From contig MWCX01000093.1 in NCBI GenBank assembly GCA_002070265.1, forward strand, positions 169,309 to 233,308: a stretch of DNA of 64,000 nt, written 5' to 3'. This document shows, piece by piece, positions 24,340 to 33,862 of this stretch (positions within the stretch are counted from its first letter, which is position 1; each line of letters starts with the position of its first letter). The notes below the pieces were generated by a model. That model was given only the letters and a program-made list of their open reading frames with translations. It did not search any database and was not told the origin of the DNA. This DNA comes from Bacteroidetes bacterium ADurb.Bin174. Lineage in GTDB: Bacteria > Bacteroidota > Bacteroidia > Bacteroidales > Paludibacteraceae. A program made the translations under genes and the position numbers.

Positions 24340-27300
24340 TTAAACAGAACCGGAATTATCAATTTCAGTCAGAACGTGCAAAGCCTGATTGATGGTTTTC
24401 ACAAAACTTACTACCACTGAACGGCGGTTGTTTTGTTCCCGCAATTGACACTGTCGTGGATGTACGGTTATAAAGTTGAGTATTTTTCCGAACTTATTCG
24501 ATTGATAATAAGGAGAATTTATGTTGGAAACTAAGAACGCAATCATTTTTTCATTTTTCAAAACTAATTTCTCAATCCCATATTGCATGGCAAGACGACG
24601 TATGCGCACCACCTGAAACAAATCTTTACTCTCCTGCGGTATTTCTCCGAATCTATCCTCCATTCGCTTTTCAAAAGCTTGCAGATCAGCTTCATTATCA
24701 ATGGTATCCAATTCTCTGTAAAGCGACATACGTTCCGATATATTTTCAATATAATCGGAGGGAAAAAGCAATTCTAGATCCGTATCGATTTGGCAATCCG
24801 TAACATAATGATGGGATGAATTTTCACGTTCAATTTCTTCAGCATATAGATCTGCAAATTCTTCATCCTTCAATTCATGCACGGCTTCATTCAGAATGCG
24901 ATGATAGGTTTCATAGCCCAAATCGGCAATAAACCCGCTTTGTTCAGCACCCAACAGATTACCTGCACCGCGAATATCCAAATCTTGCATCGCAATATTG
25001 AAGCCGCTACCCAATTCAGAAAAAGTTTCGATGGCTGATAAGCGTCTGCGAGCATCGGGTGTAAGCAAACTGATTTCAGGAGTGAGCAAATAACAATAAG
25101 CTTTACGATTACTGCGCCCTACCCTTCCTCTTAATTGATGCAAATCACTCAAACCAAATCTGTGTGCTGAATTGATGATGATGGTATTGACATTTGGAAT
25201 ATCTATACCGGACTCGATGATGGTGGTGGCAATCAACACATCATACTCGTATTCAATAAAATCCAAGATAACCTCTTCCAATTTTTGGGGCAACATTTGT
25301 CCGTGTCCAACTGCCACTCTCACTCCGGGAACCAGCCTTTTGACCAGGTTTTCAATCTGATAAATATTTTGAATGCGGTTGTTTACGAAAAACACTTGTC
25401 CGTTTCTATCCATTTCAAATTGAATGGCTTCTCGAATTACATCTTCATCAAACTCGTGTAATTCCGTCTGAACCGGATAGCGATTAGGGGGAGGCGTATT
25501 GATGACGGATAAATCGCGTGCGCCCATCAGAGAAAATTGTAATGTACGAGGAATGGGCGTGGCAGTCATGGTGATGGTGTCAACATTCACTTTTAATTCC
25601 TTCAGCTTTTCCTTTGCCGAAACGCCGAAACGCTGTTCCTCATCAATAATCAACAAGCCCAAATCTTTAAACTTCACCGATTTACCAATCAATTTGTGGG
25701 TTCCAACAATGATATCAATCTCCCCATTTGCCAAACGCTCTAACACCTCTTTGGTCTGATTTGCCGTTCTGGCGCGACTCAAATATTCAATTGTCACCGG
25801 AAAATTTTCCAACCTGTCGGAAAAAGTTTTGAAATGCTGTAATGCCAAGATGGTAGTGGGTACAAGCACTGCCGTTTGTTTACCGTCTGTGGCCGCTTTG
25901 AATGCCGCCCGCACGGCTACCTCCGTTTTTCCGAAACCCACGTCTCCGCACACCAGGCGATCCATGGGCACGCTTGATTCCATGTCATTTTTAATATCTG
26001 CCGTTGCTTTCACCTGATCGGGGGTATCTTCATAAATGAACGAAGCCTCTAACTCATGTTGCAAATAACTATCGGGAGTAAATCGAAAACCTTGCTCGGA
26101 TTTACGTTTTGCGTATAACGTTATCAATTCACGGGCTATATCTTTAACTTTGGATTTAGTCCGTTCCTTCAATCTTTCCCAGGCTCCCGAACCTAACTTG
26201 TTAATTTTTGGGGCTTCTCCTTCTTTTCCCTTGTACTTGGAAATACGATGCAAGGCATGAATGCTCACAAAGATGATATCATCATCGCGGTAAAATAATT
26301 TTACCATTTCTTGCATTTTACCATTTACATTGGTCTTGACCAATCCGCCAAAAGTACCGATTCCATGATCCACATGCACCATATAATCACCTATCTGAAA
26401 CTGATTCAGCTCTTTCAGGGTCATCACCACTTTTCCTTGCCGCGTTTTATCAGTCCGCAAACGGTATTTATGAAAACGCTCAAAAATCTGGTGGTCGGTA
26501 TAACAATAATACTTCATGTCGTGATCGACAAATCCCTGATGTAAAGTATATTGCACAGGTTGAAACTCAATATTATCACCCCTGTCCTTAAAAATCGAAG
26601 CTATTCTGTCTGTTTGCTTCACGCTGTCGCTCATGATGAACAAGCGATAGTTATCAGCCATTCCTTTTTGAAGGTTGGCGGCAATCAAATCAAAATTTTT
26701 ATGAAAGATAGGTTGTGGAGAAATGCTGAAACTTATCTTTGTATCAGGCTTAAAGTAAGTTCTTTCTCCAATTTCTACCGTGCGGAACTGCTGAATTTGC
26801 TCGATGAATATATCACCTGTAATACGGGAAGTATGCAAATCGGGAACGCTAATATTTCCTTCTTCATTGACTTTTGTCAAAGTTTCATCATACAATTGAT
26901 TGATTTTATCCTTGATATAAGCGGCATCAGAAAAAACGACAAGGGTTGTCGGTTGTATAAAATCAAAAAAAGAAATTTGAGGAACGGAGCTATCTTTATT
27001 TAAGTCCGGAATAATTTCCACCTGTTCAATTATTTCCTTAGAAAGCTGTGTTTCAATATCAAAAATACGTATCGAGTCGATGGTGTCACCAAAAAAGTCA
27101 AAGCGATAAGGTAATTCATAGGCAAAAGAAAAAATATCCACTATGCCGCCTCTGATAGAAAATTGTCCGGGTTCATACACAAAATCAGCCTGTTGAAAGC
27201 CGTACTCAAACAACATTTCAGATAAAAAATCTATACTGACCGATTCTCCTTTGACCAATTTCAGCATGCGGGTTTTCATCCCATGCACAGAAATCACTTT

Positions 27301-27693
27301 TTGAAATAGAGCTTCGGGATGTGTTACTATGATGATGGGCGCTGTGTGATTGGCTAATTTATTGAGAATCTCAGTACGTAAAATTTCATTGGAAGCATCT
27401 AATTTTGAAAGCTTTAAAGATTTCTTATAAGAAGAAGGAAAAAAATAGACTTCTTGTTCACTGAGGCAATTTTTGATGTCATTATACAGATAGGCAGCCT
27501 CATCCGCATCTTCAGCAATCAGCAGAAAAGGCAAAGCATTTAAATTTTTATAAAGAGTAGCTACACATAAGGACAAAGCAGAGCCGTTCAAACCGGAAAC
27601 CTGCAGGTTTTGTTTGCCCGACTCCACCCAATCTGCCCAGACACCAATTTGCGGGTGTTGACTGTATATGTCTAAAAAATCTCGGAGAATCAA
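24340..27693 (-). CDS. mfd: Transcription-repair coupling factor Mfd
   Basis: A 1117-aa SF2 translocase that removes stalled RNA polymerase and recruits UvrA. Visible in order: UvrB-like N-terminal module (FEYGFQQADFVYEPGQFSIRGG; GGIVDIFS), the RNA polymerase interaction region (GDYMVHVDHGIGTFGGL), helicase motif I GDVGFGKTEVAVRAAFKA, DEEQRFGV (motif II), TATPIPRTLQ (motif III), IATTIIESGIDIPN and HQLRGRVGRS, then the TRCF domain. The frame begins at a TTG (27693) whose bases overlap the OxyR stop as TTGA; no ATG is near, so a TTG start with translational coupling is likely. Domain composition is complete. Confidence 0.95.
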   Translation of the reverse strand: MILRDFLDIYSQHPQIGVWADWVESGKQNLQVSGLNGSALSLCVATLYKNLNALPFLLIAEDADEAAYLYNDIKNCLSEQEVYFFPSSYKKSLKLSKLDASNEILRTEILNKLANHTAPIIIVTHPEALFQKVISVHGMKTRMLKLVKGESVSIDFLSEMLFEYGFQQADFVYEPGQFSIRGGIVDIFSFAYELPYRFDFFGDTIDSIRIFDIETQLSKEIIEQVEIIPDLNKDSSVPQISFFDFIQPTTLVVFSDAAYIKDKINQLYDETLTKVNEEGNISVPDLHTSRITGDIFIEQIQQFRTVEIGERTYFKPDTKISFSISPQPIFHKNFDLIAANLQKGMADNYRLFIMSDSVKQTDRIASIFKDRGDNIEFQPVQYTLHQGFVDHDMKYYCYTDHQIFERFHKYRLRTDKTRQGKVVMTLKELNQFQIGDYMVHVDHGIGTFGGLVKTNVNGKMQEMVKLFYRDDDIIFVSIHALHRISKYKGKEGEAPKINKLGSGAWERLKERTKSKVKDIARELITLYAKRKSEQGFRFTPDSYLQHELEASFIYEDTPDQVKATADIKNDMESSVPMDRLVCGDVGFGKTEVAVRAAFKAATDGKQTAVLVPTTILALQHFKTFSDRLENFPVTIEYLSRARTANQTKEVLERLANGEIDIIVGTHKLIGKSVKFKDLGLLIIDEEQRFGVSAKEKLKELKVNVDTITMTATPIPRTLQFSLMGARDLSVINTPPPNRYPVQTELHEFDEDVIREAIQFEMDRNGQVFFVNNRIQNIYQIENLVKRLVPGVRVAVGHGQMLPQKLEEVILDFIEYEYDVLIATTIIESGIDIPNVNTIIINSAHRFGLSDLHQLRGRVGRSNRKAYCYLLTPEISLLTPDARRRLSAIETFSELGSGFNIAMQDLDIRGAGNLLGAEQSGFIADLGYETYHRILNEAVHELKDEEFADLYAEEIERENSSHHYVTDCQIDTDLELLFPSDYIENISERMSLYRELDTIDNEADLQAFEKRMEDRFGEIPQESKDLFQVVRIRRLAMQYGIEKLVLKNEKMIAFLVSNINSPYYQSNKFGKILNFITVHPRQCQLREQNNRRSVVVSFVKTINQALHVLTEIDNSGSV

Positions 27694-28616
27694 AGTTTTA
27701 TGGCAAATTTCTTTAACCTGGCATCTAACATATGTGCCGGAATTACTTTCTTAACACTTTCCGCAACTGCATTCATCATACCTTCCCGTACATAATCATA
27801 CCTGACAACCAAGGATATTTCGCGAATAGCTTCCGGTTCAACCAAATCTCTCAAGTTTGCCTTCTGCTTTTCCGACAACAAATCAACATGCAATTCGGGA
27901 ATGATGGTATATCCACCATTTACATCTACAATTTTCACCAAGGTATCAATACTTCCGGCTTCATATATAGACGATTGATGCACCTGATGATTGCAAAAAT
28001 TAAAAACCTGATTCCGTAAACAATGTCCTTCCTCCAAGACCCAAAGATTATCTAAGGGCATATCCTGACTGGAAATTGTACTTTCTTGATACACAGGTTC
28101 ATCAGGTGAAACATAAGCCACAAACTTTTCATAATAAAGCGGTACTTCTAAGATGTCCAAATTATTCAAAGGCGTTGAAAGAATTGCCATATCAATTTCA
28201 GCTTGATGAAATTTTTGAATAATCTCATTTGTATGTAATTCAGATACTTTAAGCAGGATGTCGGGATAATCAACTTTGATGGCTGCCAAGAGTTTAGGTA
28301 ATAAATACGGTGCCACCGTAGGGATGATCGCCATATTCAAATTACCGGTATAAGCACTTTTCAGTGATTTGACATTTTCTTTCAACTGGTTGGCATGGTA
28401 AAGTACAATTTGCGCTTGTTTTAAAATTTGTAGGCCTGCCTTAGTGGGCACCAAAGGTTGCACGGAGCGATCGAAAATTCTGCAATCCAATTCTTCTTCC
28501 AACTTTTGTATCATGGCACTCAAAGTAGGTTGTGTTATTCCACACATTTCAGCGGCGCGAACAAAGTGGCGCGTTTTATCCAAAGCAATGATGTATTCAA
28601 GTTGTTGTAAAGTCAT
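27690..28616 (-). CDS. oxyR: Hydrogen-peroxide-sensing LysR regulator OxyR
   Basis: A 308-aa LysR-type regulator. The N-terminal winged helix reads LEYIIALDKTRHFVRAAEMC...TQPTLSAMIQKLEEEL. The effector domain has EEGHCLRNQVFNFC, with cysteines at residues 199 and 208, the same numbering as the redox pair of E. coli OxyR. It should form a disulfide on peroxide exposure and activate catalase/peroxidase genes. It overlaps mfd by 4 bp, so oxidative stress sensing and transcription-coupled repair may be co-expressed; that link is inference. Confidence 0.93.
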   Translation of the reverse strand: MTLQQLEYIIALDKTRHFVRAAEMCGITQPTLSAMIQKLEEELDCRIFDRSVQPLVPTKAGLQILKQAQIVLYHANQLKENVKSLKSAYTGNLNMAIIPTVAPYLLPKLLAAIKVDYPDILLKVSELHTNEIIQKFHQAEIDMAILSTPLNNLDILEVPLYYEKFVAYVSPDEPVYQESTISSQDMPLDNLWVLEEGHCLRNQVFNFCNHQVHQSSIYEAGSIDTLVKIVDVNGGYTIIPELHVDLLSEKQKANLRDLVEPEAIREISLVVRYDYVREGMMNAVAESVKKVIPAHMLDARLKKFAIKL

Positions 28617-28716
28617 TTTGAAAAATTTTTATATAAAGAGTGTCAGCCACAATGGGATTCGAATTTATCTTCAGATCGATAAAGCAGTGCATTGCATCGG
28701 CGACAGGTATAACAAA

Positions 28717-29184
28717 TTATCTCAATCTGTTCAAGGATCGAATTAAAGCTTCATCTCTAGCTATAGCCCTAATAGCTAGAATATTTAAAATAATACAAAC
28801 CAAGGGAAAAGCTGAAGGAATCTCCACAAATAATTTGGCAGACAATGACTTTCCGTATTGCCACAAATAAATAAACAACATGCCGTAATAACCGGCCATC
28901 AAAACAATATTGAAAATTATCAAACGTATTTGCAAAAACCTTTTCTTAAACAGAAAGATAGTTATCAATGCAAGTGACGGTATCATAACCATGAGTGCCG
29001 TAAGCATCCAGACATTGGCTACAAAAGTATTTCCAGATACATTCAGTTCAAACAATCCCTTGTAGTTCAATTCGTAAATTATCCCATCTTGTACGTTTTG
29101 CAAGCCTGCAATTGGTAAAAAGAACATCAAAGAGATTAATATAACAGTCAACAATAAATATATAGTTTGTATTCTTTGTAACAT
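28717..29184 (-). CDS. DUF4293 family membrane protein
   Basis: 155 aa from ATG 29184 (a TTG at 29193 precedes it). Four hydrophobic segments are visible: about 8-25, 50-70, 78-98 and 117-136. The opening MLQRIQTIYLLL is typical of DUF4293, a Bacteroidota-specific membrane family of unknown function. It lies upstream of the oxyR-mfd pair on the same strand, 100 bp away. Confidence 0.75.
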   Translation of the reverse strand: MLQRIQTIYLLLTVILISLMFFLPIAGLQNVQDGIIYELNYKGLFELNVSGNTFVANVWMLTALMVMIPSLALITIFLFKKRFLQIRLIIFNIVLMAGYYGMLFIYLWQYGKSLSAKLFVEIPSAFPLVCIILNILAIRAIARDEALIRSLNRLR

Positions 29185-29262
29185 CTTATTCAAATTAAAA
29201 AATAATCACTGAAAAAACCCGGGCAAACAATGCTTTTAAATCAACCATTTGTATTTCCTACA

Positions 29263-30246
29263 TCATTTTTCTACAAGCAATATCTCAACATCTTCAGGCT
29301 GAATTCTGATATTTGATATATAAGGTTTACTATTTATAATTTTCAATTTACTTCTTTTGTTGTTGGTTTGATAGAGATCATTATAATCCATAACAACCTG
29401 AATATCATCAGGATAAAATTCATTAAAATACTTTATGCCGATATTAAAAACCGCTTTAACCGTTGTAGGAAACGAAATAAGGGATATGTGATCCGGATTG
29501 TTGATGAGCCGAACAGGCAGTGTTGCAGTCTTTTCCGTAAACATGTCTATCAATGCACTTACTACAACTTGATCCACAGAAAATCGGACATCAGGAATAG
29601 GCTTTAAACTTATCACTTCATTCAATGTGTCTTGATGGTTCTTTATAACAAAACTTTCAGTGAACAGTTCGGTTATGGTGTCTAAAGTCGCCGGTACTCC
29701 ATAAACTTCAACAGAATCAGGTGTGATTTGAATATCACTGCACAACATATACTGTCCCTCCAATTCAAGTTTTCCATTGGCATAAACCGGTATTTTTTTT
29801 ACATGCATTTTTTGATAAGCAATTTGAATCATCTCCGGATAAATTGTCAAGACATCTGTGGAAGGCATGAGCCTATTAGATACCATTGTCAACAATTGTA
29901 AACCGGAAAGATTGAAGTTACCGTCTCTGAGGTATCCGGGTTGAAAGGAGATACAAACCGGTGTGGATTTCTTTCGTGCATACGTCCAGTAACGCATTCC
30001 CAATTCCCTTACTTTTATGCTGAGTTCTGAAGGCAACTCTTCCTGAAAAAGTATATTTTTAGGGAAACCGGTGTACTCAAGAGGCACTGTTATGAAAAAC
30101 TCCCTTTCTTTATTCAGTGCGTTGATAAACCAAAAAGCGGCTGACAACAATAAGAAAACGCTGAAAGTCAGCATATTTTTAGAAGTAAAAAACGACCTGA
30201 CTTTCAGAAGAATTCTAATCAGTTTTCGGCTATAATCATCAGCCAT
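29263..30246 (-). CDS. YbbR-like domain protein
   Basis: A 327-aa protein with one N-terminal membrane anchor (about 24-43, LTFSVFLLLSAAFWFINAL) and a periplasmic part built of YbbR-like beta repeats (VPLEYTGFPKNILF; VYANGKLELEGQYMLCSDIQITPDSVEVYG). In Firmicutes YbbR/CdaR modulates the diadenylate cyclase; in Bacteroidota the family usually follows yajC and nusB, as here, but its role is less defined. No cyclase gene is next to it in this window. Confidence 0.8.
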   Translation of the reverse strand: MADDYSRKLIRILLKVRSFFTSKNMLTFSVFLLLSAAFWFINALNKEREFFITVPLEYTGFPKNILFQEELPSELSIKVRELGMRYWTYARKKSTPVCISFQPGYLRDGNFNLSGLQLLTMVSNRLMPSTDVLTIYPEMIQIAYQKMHVKKIPVYANGKLELEGQYMLCSDIQITPDSVEVYGVPATLDTITELFTESFVIKNHQDTLNEVISLKPIPDVRFSVDQVVVSALIDMFTEKTATLPVRLINNPDHISLISFPTTVKAVFNIGIKYFNEFYPDDIQVVMDYNDLYQTNNKRSKLKIINSKPYISNIRIQPEDVEILLVEK

Positions 30247-30269
30247 TAGCGGATATTAACCTGATTGGT

Positions 30270-30593
30270 TTATTTTTGCTGCTGTACATCCTGTACAGAA
30301 AGGAACACAGAAGATTTGTCTACTTTGATGCGCACATTTTCAGCAATTTCTATGGTCACTGTTCCATCATCTTTGATGTCACGGATTTTACCATAAATTC
30401 CACCGGAAGTAACCACTTTATCACCGGGTTTCATGCTCTCTCTTTGTTTCCTGATTTCTTTCTGACGTTTTTGCTGTGGACGAATCATAAAGAAATAAAA
30501 CACAGCAAAGATTAAGACCATCATCAAAATCGTTTGCCATCCAGCTCCTTTAGGCGGTTCCTGAGCTTGCAATAATACACTTAATACATTCAT
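30270..30593 (-). CDS. yajC: Preprotein translocase subunit YajC
   Basis: A 107-aa single-span membrane protein: TM segment at about 20-40 (ILMMVLIFAVFYFFMIRPQ) followed by the family motif RPQQKRQKEIRK and PGDKVVTSGGIYGKI. YajC binds SecDF and the Sec translocon. The gene lies between nusB and the YbbR-like gene, a common order in Bacteroidota, and 23 bp from the latter. Confidence 0.93.
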   Translation of the reverse strand: MNVLSVLLQAQEPPKGAGWQTILMMVLIFAVFYFFMIRPQQKRQKEIRKQRESMKPGDKVVTSGGIYGKIRDIKDDGTVTIEIAENVRIKVDKSSVFLSVQDVQQQK

Positions 30594-30741
30594 TACGTTA
30601 TTTATTATAGTTTTTAATTGTGAAATGTAAAACCTTTGATGATAAAAAGAATCATGCCCTTTCGGGTTTTTTAGACAATTTAAATCACATTAGTTTTATA
30701 TTGATATTATTTTAATTTACAGATGCAAATATAGTCTTTTT

Positions 30742-31683
30742 TTATTTTGTAATCACTACCGCTTTAATCAGCTTGTTTTCTTCTTTCAGTTTGCGGACAA
30801 TGTTATCCAATACACCATTGATAAATGTGCCGCTTTTATCGGTACTGTAGGACTTGGCAATTTCAATATACTCATTCAGCGTAACATTTACGGGTATGGT
30901 TGGAAAATCAACCAGTTCGGATATAGCGACTTCCATGATGAGGATATCCATAAAAGCGATTCTGTCCAATTCCCAGTTTTGCGTATTTTGGTCAATTAGT
31001 TCACGATAAGTACTGCCGTTTTGAAGCACTCCGTGCAATAACTTCTTTGCAAAATCAATATCTTCATCATCCTTAAACATGGGCAAAAACTCCTGTTTAT
31101 CATCGGCTTGCAAACTAAAACGTTTGATTGTCTTGACAATAAAGCTCACCACGATTTCAACATCATCTATCCAAAAAATATTTTGGTCTTCAATCGAATT
31201 ATCAAGGCTTTCATTCAGTAAAATCACCTTTCTATACACCTTGCGCCACAGGTCTTTGTCAGACTGATAATCACATTTTTCAGAGCTCATATACTCTTGA
31301 AAAAAATCACACGCAAGTATTTCTTCATACAACTCTTTGATAACTTCCGGATAATCTGCCCAAGACAATTTACGTTGGGTTAAATAATCCGTAAACTGCT
31401 TATTGGTTCTGAGCTGAGCAACAAATTTATTATCAATGAATCGCGTATTAGGGTTGAGTTCTTCAGGGGTGGGACGGAGTTTGTTTTTTCCGTATTCAAT
31501 GCGAGAATCAGCATAATCGGTTATTAAAACAGCGAGATTTAGCAGGTGAAAATAAAGATCATAAGTCTTTTCAATGCTATGAAACAATTCCTTTTCAACC
31601 GTAAGGGCTGTCTTTTCTTCGCCCTTATAAAATGCATATAAGATCTGAATAATCTTGATTCGCAGTAAAATCCTGTTTATCAT
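30742..31683 (-). CDS. nusB: Transcription antitermination factor NusB, long Bacteroidota form
   Basis: A 313-aa protein, about twice the ~140 aa of E. coli NusB. The C-terminal third carries the NusB fold signature (ELDRIAFMDILIMEVAISEL, TIPVNVTLNEYIEIAKSYST, SGTFINGVLDNIV). The N-terminal portion begins INRILLRIKIIQILYAFYK and extends into a helical region typical of the phylum. It binds boxA RNA with NusE in rRNA antitermination. A TAnnTTTG box lies 31-38 bp upstream. Confidence 0.92.
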   Translation of the reverse strand: MINRILLRIKIIQILYAFYKGEEKTALTVEKELFHSIEKTYDLYFHLLNLAVLITDYADSRIEYGKNKLRPTPEELNPNTRFIDNKFVAQLRTNKQFTDYLTQRKLSWADYPEVIKELYEEILACDFFQEYMSSEKCDYQSDKDLWRKVYRKVILLNESLDNSIEDQNIFWIDDVEIVVSFIVKTIKRFSLQADDKQEFLPMFKDDEDIDFAKKLLHGVLQNGSTYRELIDQNTQNWELDRIAFMDILIMEVAISELVDFPTIPVNVTLNEYIEIAKSYSTDKSGTFINGVLDNIVRKLKEENKLIKAVVITK

Positions 31684-31713
31684 AAAACAATGTGAACGTT
31701 TTCAAATTTCGGA

Positions 31714-31721
31714 CAAAGATA
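31714..31721 (-). promoter_or_regulatory. -7 box upstream of nusB
   Basis: TATCTTTG on the minus strand fits TAnnTTTG, 30 bp before the start codon. The -33 element is not convincing. Confidence 0.5.
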
Positions 31722-31854
31722 CTGATTTTTAAATAAAAAGATGGACATTTACTTGTTAAATCCAAAAAAATATTAGAAATTTGACCTCTAAAGGTCTAAA
31801 AAATTAATTTTCATATTAATACCTTGATAATAACTTATTTAGAAAGTATTCGTT

Positions 31855-32325
31855 ATGGAAGAAGAGAAAAGAAAAATTGCATTGGAGAAAAGAGACGACG
31901 GAATAGTTTATTCTAAATCTATTAAAGCCGGAAAAAGAATCTATTATTTAGATGTAAAGAAAAGTAGAAACGATGATTTGTTTTTGTCAATAACCGAAAG
32001 CAAAAAGAAAGTTTATGGAACCGATCAGGATATGCAAGTCAGATACGAAAAACATAAGATATTTCTTTACAAAGAAGACTTTGATAAATTTCTTGAAGGT
32101 TTAAATGACGTCATTGGCTTTATAGAAAACCTACAAGAAAATACGGAAACAAGTTCATCCCCGAAAAAAGAAGAGCCAAAAGTTACGGAAGATTCGAAAG
32201 ATTCAGAAGTTGCTGAACTACAACCTTCTGCTGAAAAAGAAGAAACCAAATCTGCCGATACAGAAGCCGAAGAGGAAGAAGAGGCAGAAGAGAAAAAAGG
32301 CTTTTTTGATAAATTTAAGTTTTAA
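31855..32325 (+). CDS. PUR-domain nucleic-acid-binding protein (DUF3276)
   Basis: A 156-aa protein. Residues ~1-90 form a PUR repeat (DGIVYSKSIKAGKRIYYLDVKKSR; KHKIFLYKEDFDKFLEGLND), related to Pur-alpha and Borrelia BpuR, which bind single-stranded DNA and RNA. The remaining ~65 residues are a low-complexity acidic tail with Lys-rich patches ending EKKGFFDKFKF. It is divergently placed from nusB and converges on nfeD with a 10-bp gap. Likely a small regulatory nucleoid or RNA-binding protein. Confidence 0.85.
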   Translation: MEEEKRKIALEKRDDGIVYSKSIKAGKRIYYLDVKKSRNDDLFLSITESKKKVYGTDQDMQVRYEKHKIFLYKEDFDKFLEGLNDVIGFIENLQENTETSSSPKKEEPKVTEDSKDSEVAELQPSAEKEETKSADTEAEEEEEAEEKKGFFDKFKF

Positions 32326-32335
32326 AGCAGGACTA

Positions 32336-33724
32336 TCAAATTTTTGAAACATAAACTTGTCCAAGCTCGTATTTTACAATTTGGACAGTTGAGTCTTTTG
32401 CTATAAACACGCCTCCCTCAGAAACTGCATCGTAGGACATTCCATCTACTATAATTTTACCAGATGGTCGCAAATCCGTTCCGGCAACAGCTTGTTGCCC
32501 CACCAAACTCTTACTTTCCATGGGAACGCCTATGTAACCCTGTTCGTTTTCAAGATTCGTATTCAATGCAATATTGTGCAGAATGCCTTTTTTGCCGATT
32601 CTGTTGCTCAGAAAAAGCACCAAAGCAAAACCTAAGCTAATACCGCCTATGACGGTGAAAAGCGCCTTGCCAAGTTCACCGGTTTTTACGGGTTTAAAAT
32701 CGAAGTTAACATTGTTCAGCAGACTTAAAGTCAAACCGGCAACGATGAAGATAATCCCCAAAATTCCGGTTATGCCAAATCCCGGAAAGGCAAATATCTC
32801 TACGACTAATAAAATCAACCCGATGACAAAAACCAGGATTTCCCAGTTGGCAGCCAAGCCTTCTATATACAAAGGTGCGAAATACAGCAATGCTGCCGTA
32901 ACGGCAACAATAGAAGGAAAACCTACTCCCGGAGTTTGTAATTCAAAATAAATTCCTCCGATGATTAACATGATCAAAATGCCTTGAAATATGGAACTCA
33001 TTAAAAAGCCTTTGATATTATCCATTACAGAAGGTCGAAAGCTGATGATTTCATAGTCAGTGACTTTCAAATACTCACTGATTACTTCATCAATATCTTT
33101 GGCAATACCGTCACAATAACCGTATTGCTCAGCTTCTATGGCAGTAAACGTCAAAGTTTTACCGGAATCCACCAAATTGGGTATAACCGTTCCCTGGTCA
33201 ACCATTGCCTCTGCAATCTTCGGGTCACGTTTCCACTGATAGGTCGTATCCCTGCCGTGCACTATGGTATCCTTGCCGTGTGCTTCTGCCGTAGCGCGCA
33301 TTGTAGCACGCATGTACGACTGGTATTTGTCCGGCATGGCCTCCCCCATCTGACTGACAACGGTTGCCGCTCCTATGGTAGAACCGGGACGCATAAAAAT
33401 TTTATCACAAGCAATAGCGATCAAAGCACCGGCAGAAGCTGCGTTATTATCAATAAACACATACACCGGTAAATCAGCATTTAATATTTTGGTCCGTATA
33501 GAATCTGCATACAAAACCTCTCCTCCATAAGTATTCATATGGATTAAAATGACATCCGCCTGTTTTTCTGCTGCTTCTTCAAATCCTTTTTGGGTGTAAA
33601 TCCAGGTGGTGCTACCAATATCTTTCTTAATATCAATCTTGTAAAAAGTAGTCGAGCCGGTCAGTGTACCCACAGCCGACAGGGCAGCAAAAACGAAGCA
33701 TATAGTCAATATTTTTATGCGCAT
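32336..33724 (-). CDS. NfeD family membrane serine protease, ClpP-class
   Basis: A 462-aa protein with a signal peptide (residues ~1-22), then a ClpP/crotonase-fold protease domain (VILIHMNTYGGEVLYAD; NNAASAGALIAIACD with the likely catalytic serine; GSTIGAATVV), several membrane segments at about 235-375, and a C-terminal NfeD OB-fold (VGQQAVAGTDLRPSGKIIVDG). Long NfeD proteins normally work with SPFH/stomatin-like partners in membrane quality control; no stomatin gene is adjacent here. Confidence 0.88.
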   Translation of the reverse strand: MRIKILTICFVFAALSAVGTLTGSTTFYKIDIKKDIGSTTWIYTQKGFEEAAEKQADVILIHMNTYGGEVLYADSIRTKILNADLPVYVFIDNNAASAGALIAIACDKIFMRPGSTIGAATVVSQMGEAMPDKYQSYMRATMRATAEAHGKDTIVHGRDTTYQWKRDPKIAEAMVDQGTVIPNLVDSGKTLTFTAIEAEQYGYCDGIAKDIDEVISEYLKVTDYEIISFRPSVMDNIKGFLMSSIFQGILIMLIIGGIYFELQTPGVGFPSIVAVTAALLYFAPLYIEGLAANWEILVFVIGLILLVVEIFAFPGFGITGILGIIFIVAGLTLSLLNNVNFDFKPVKTGELGKALFTVIGGISLGFALVLFLSNRIGKKGILHNIALNTNLENEQGYIGVPMESKSLVGQQAVAGTDLRPSGKIIVDGMSYDAVSEGGVFIAKDSTVQIVKYELGQVYVSKI

Positions 33725-33731
33725 AGTTTTA

Positions 33732-33758
33732 ATGACGGTGTCTCATAAGTATCCAAGA
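33732..33758 (+). repeat. Terminal fragment of the MITE-like repeat
   Basis: GACGGTGTCTCATAAGTATC matches one end of the repeats at 36793-36984 (GACGATGTCTCATAAGCGCC) at 16 of 20 positions. The rest of the element is absent. It lies directly upstream of the nfeD start, so it may have replaced part of its promoter. Confidence 0.55.
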
Positions 33759-33862
33759 CACATTACAAAAGTACTGCTTTAATTTCAGTTTTAATTGAAA
33801 ATTTCGGAAAAATTTAAATTTAGCCCAAATCAAGTTTATTAGTTTATTTTATCAAGCAACTA

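Noticed and set aside
30655-30680. CCCTTTCGGGTTTTTT hairpin between nusB and yajC as a terminator
   Set aside because: The stem is only 3-4 bp and the T run follows on the plus strand, while both genes are on the minus strand.
31079-31267. Moderate open frames antisense to nusB, hppA, tonB receptor, gmk and other genes
   Set aside because: They lie opposite well-supported genes, show no family motifs or start contexts, and reflect the complementary codon pattern.
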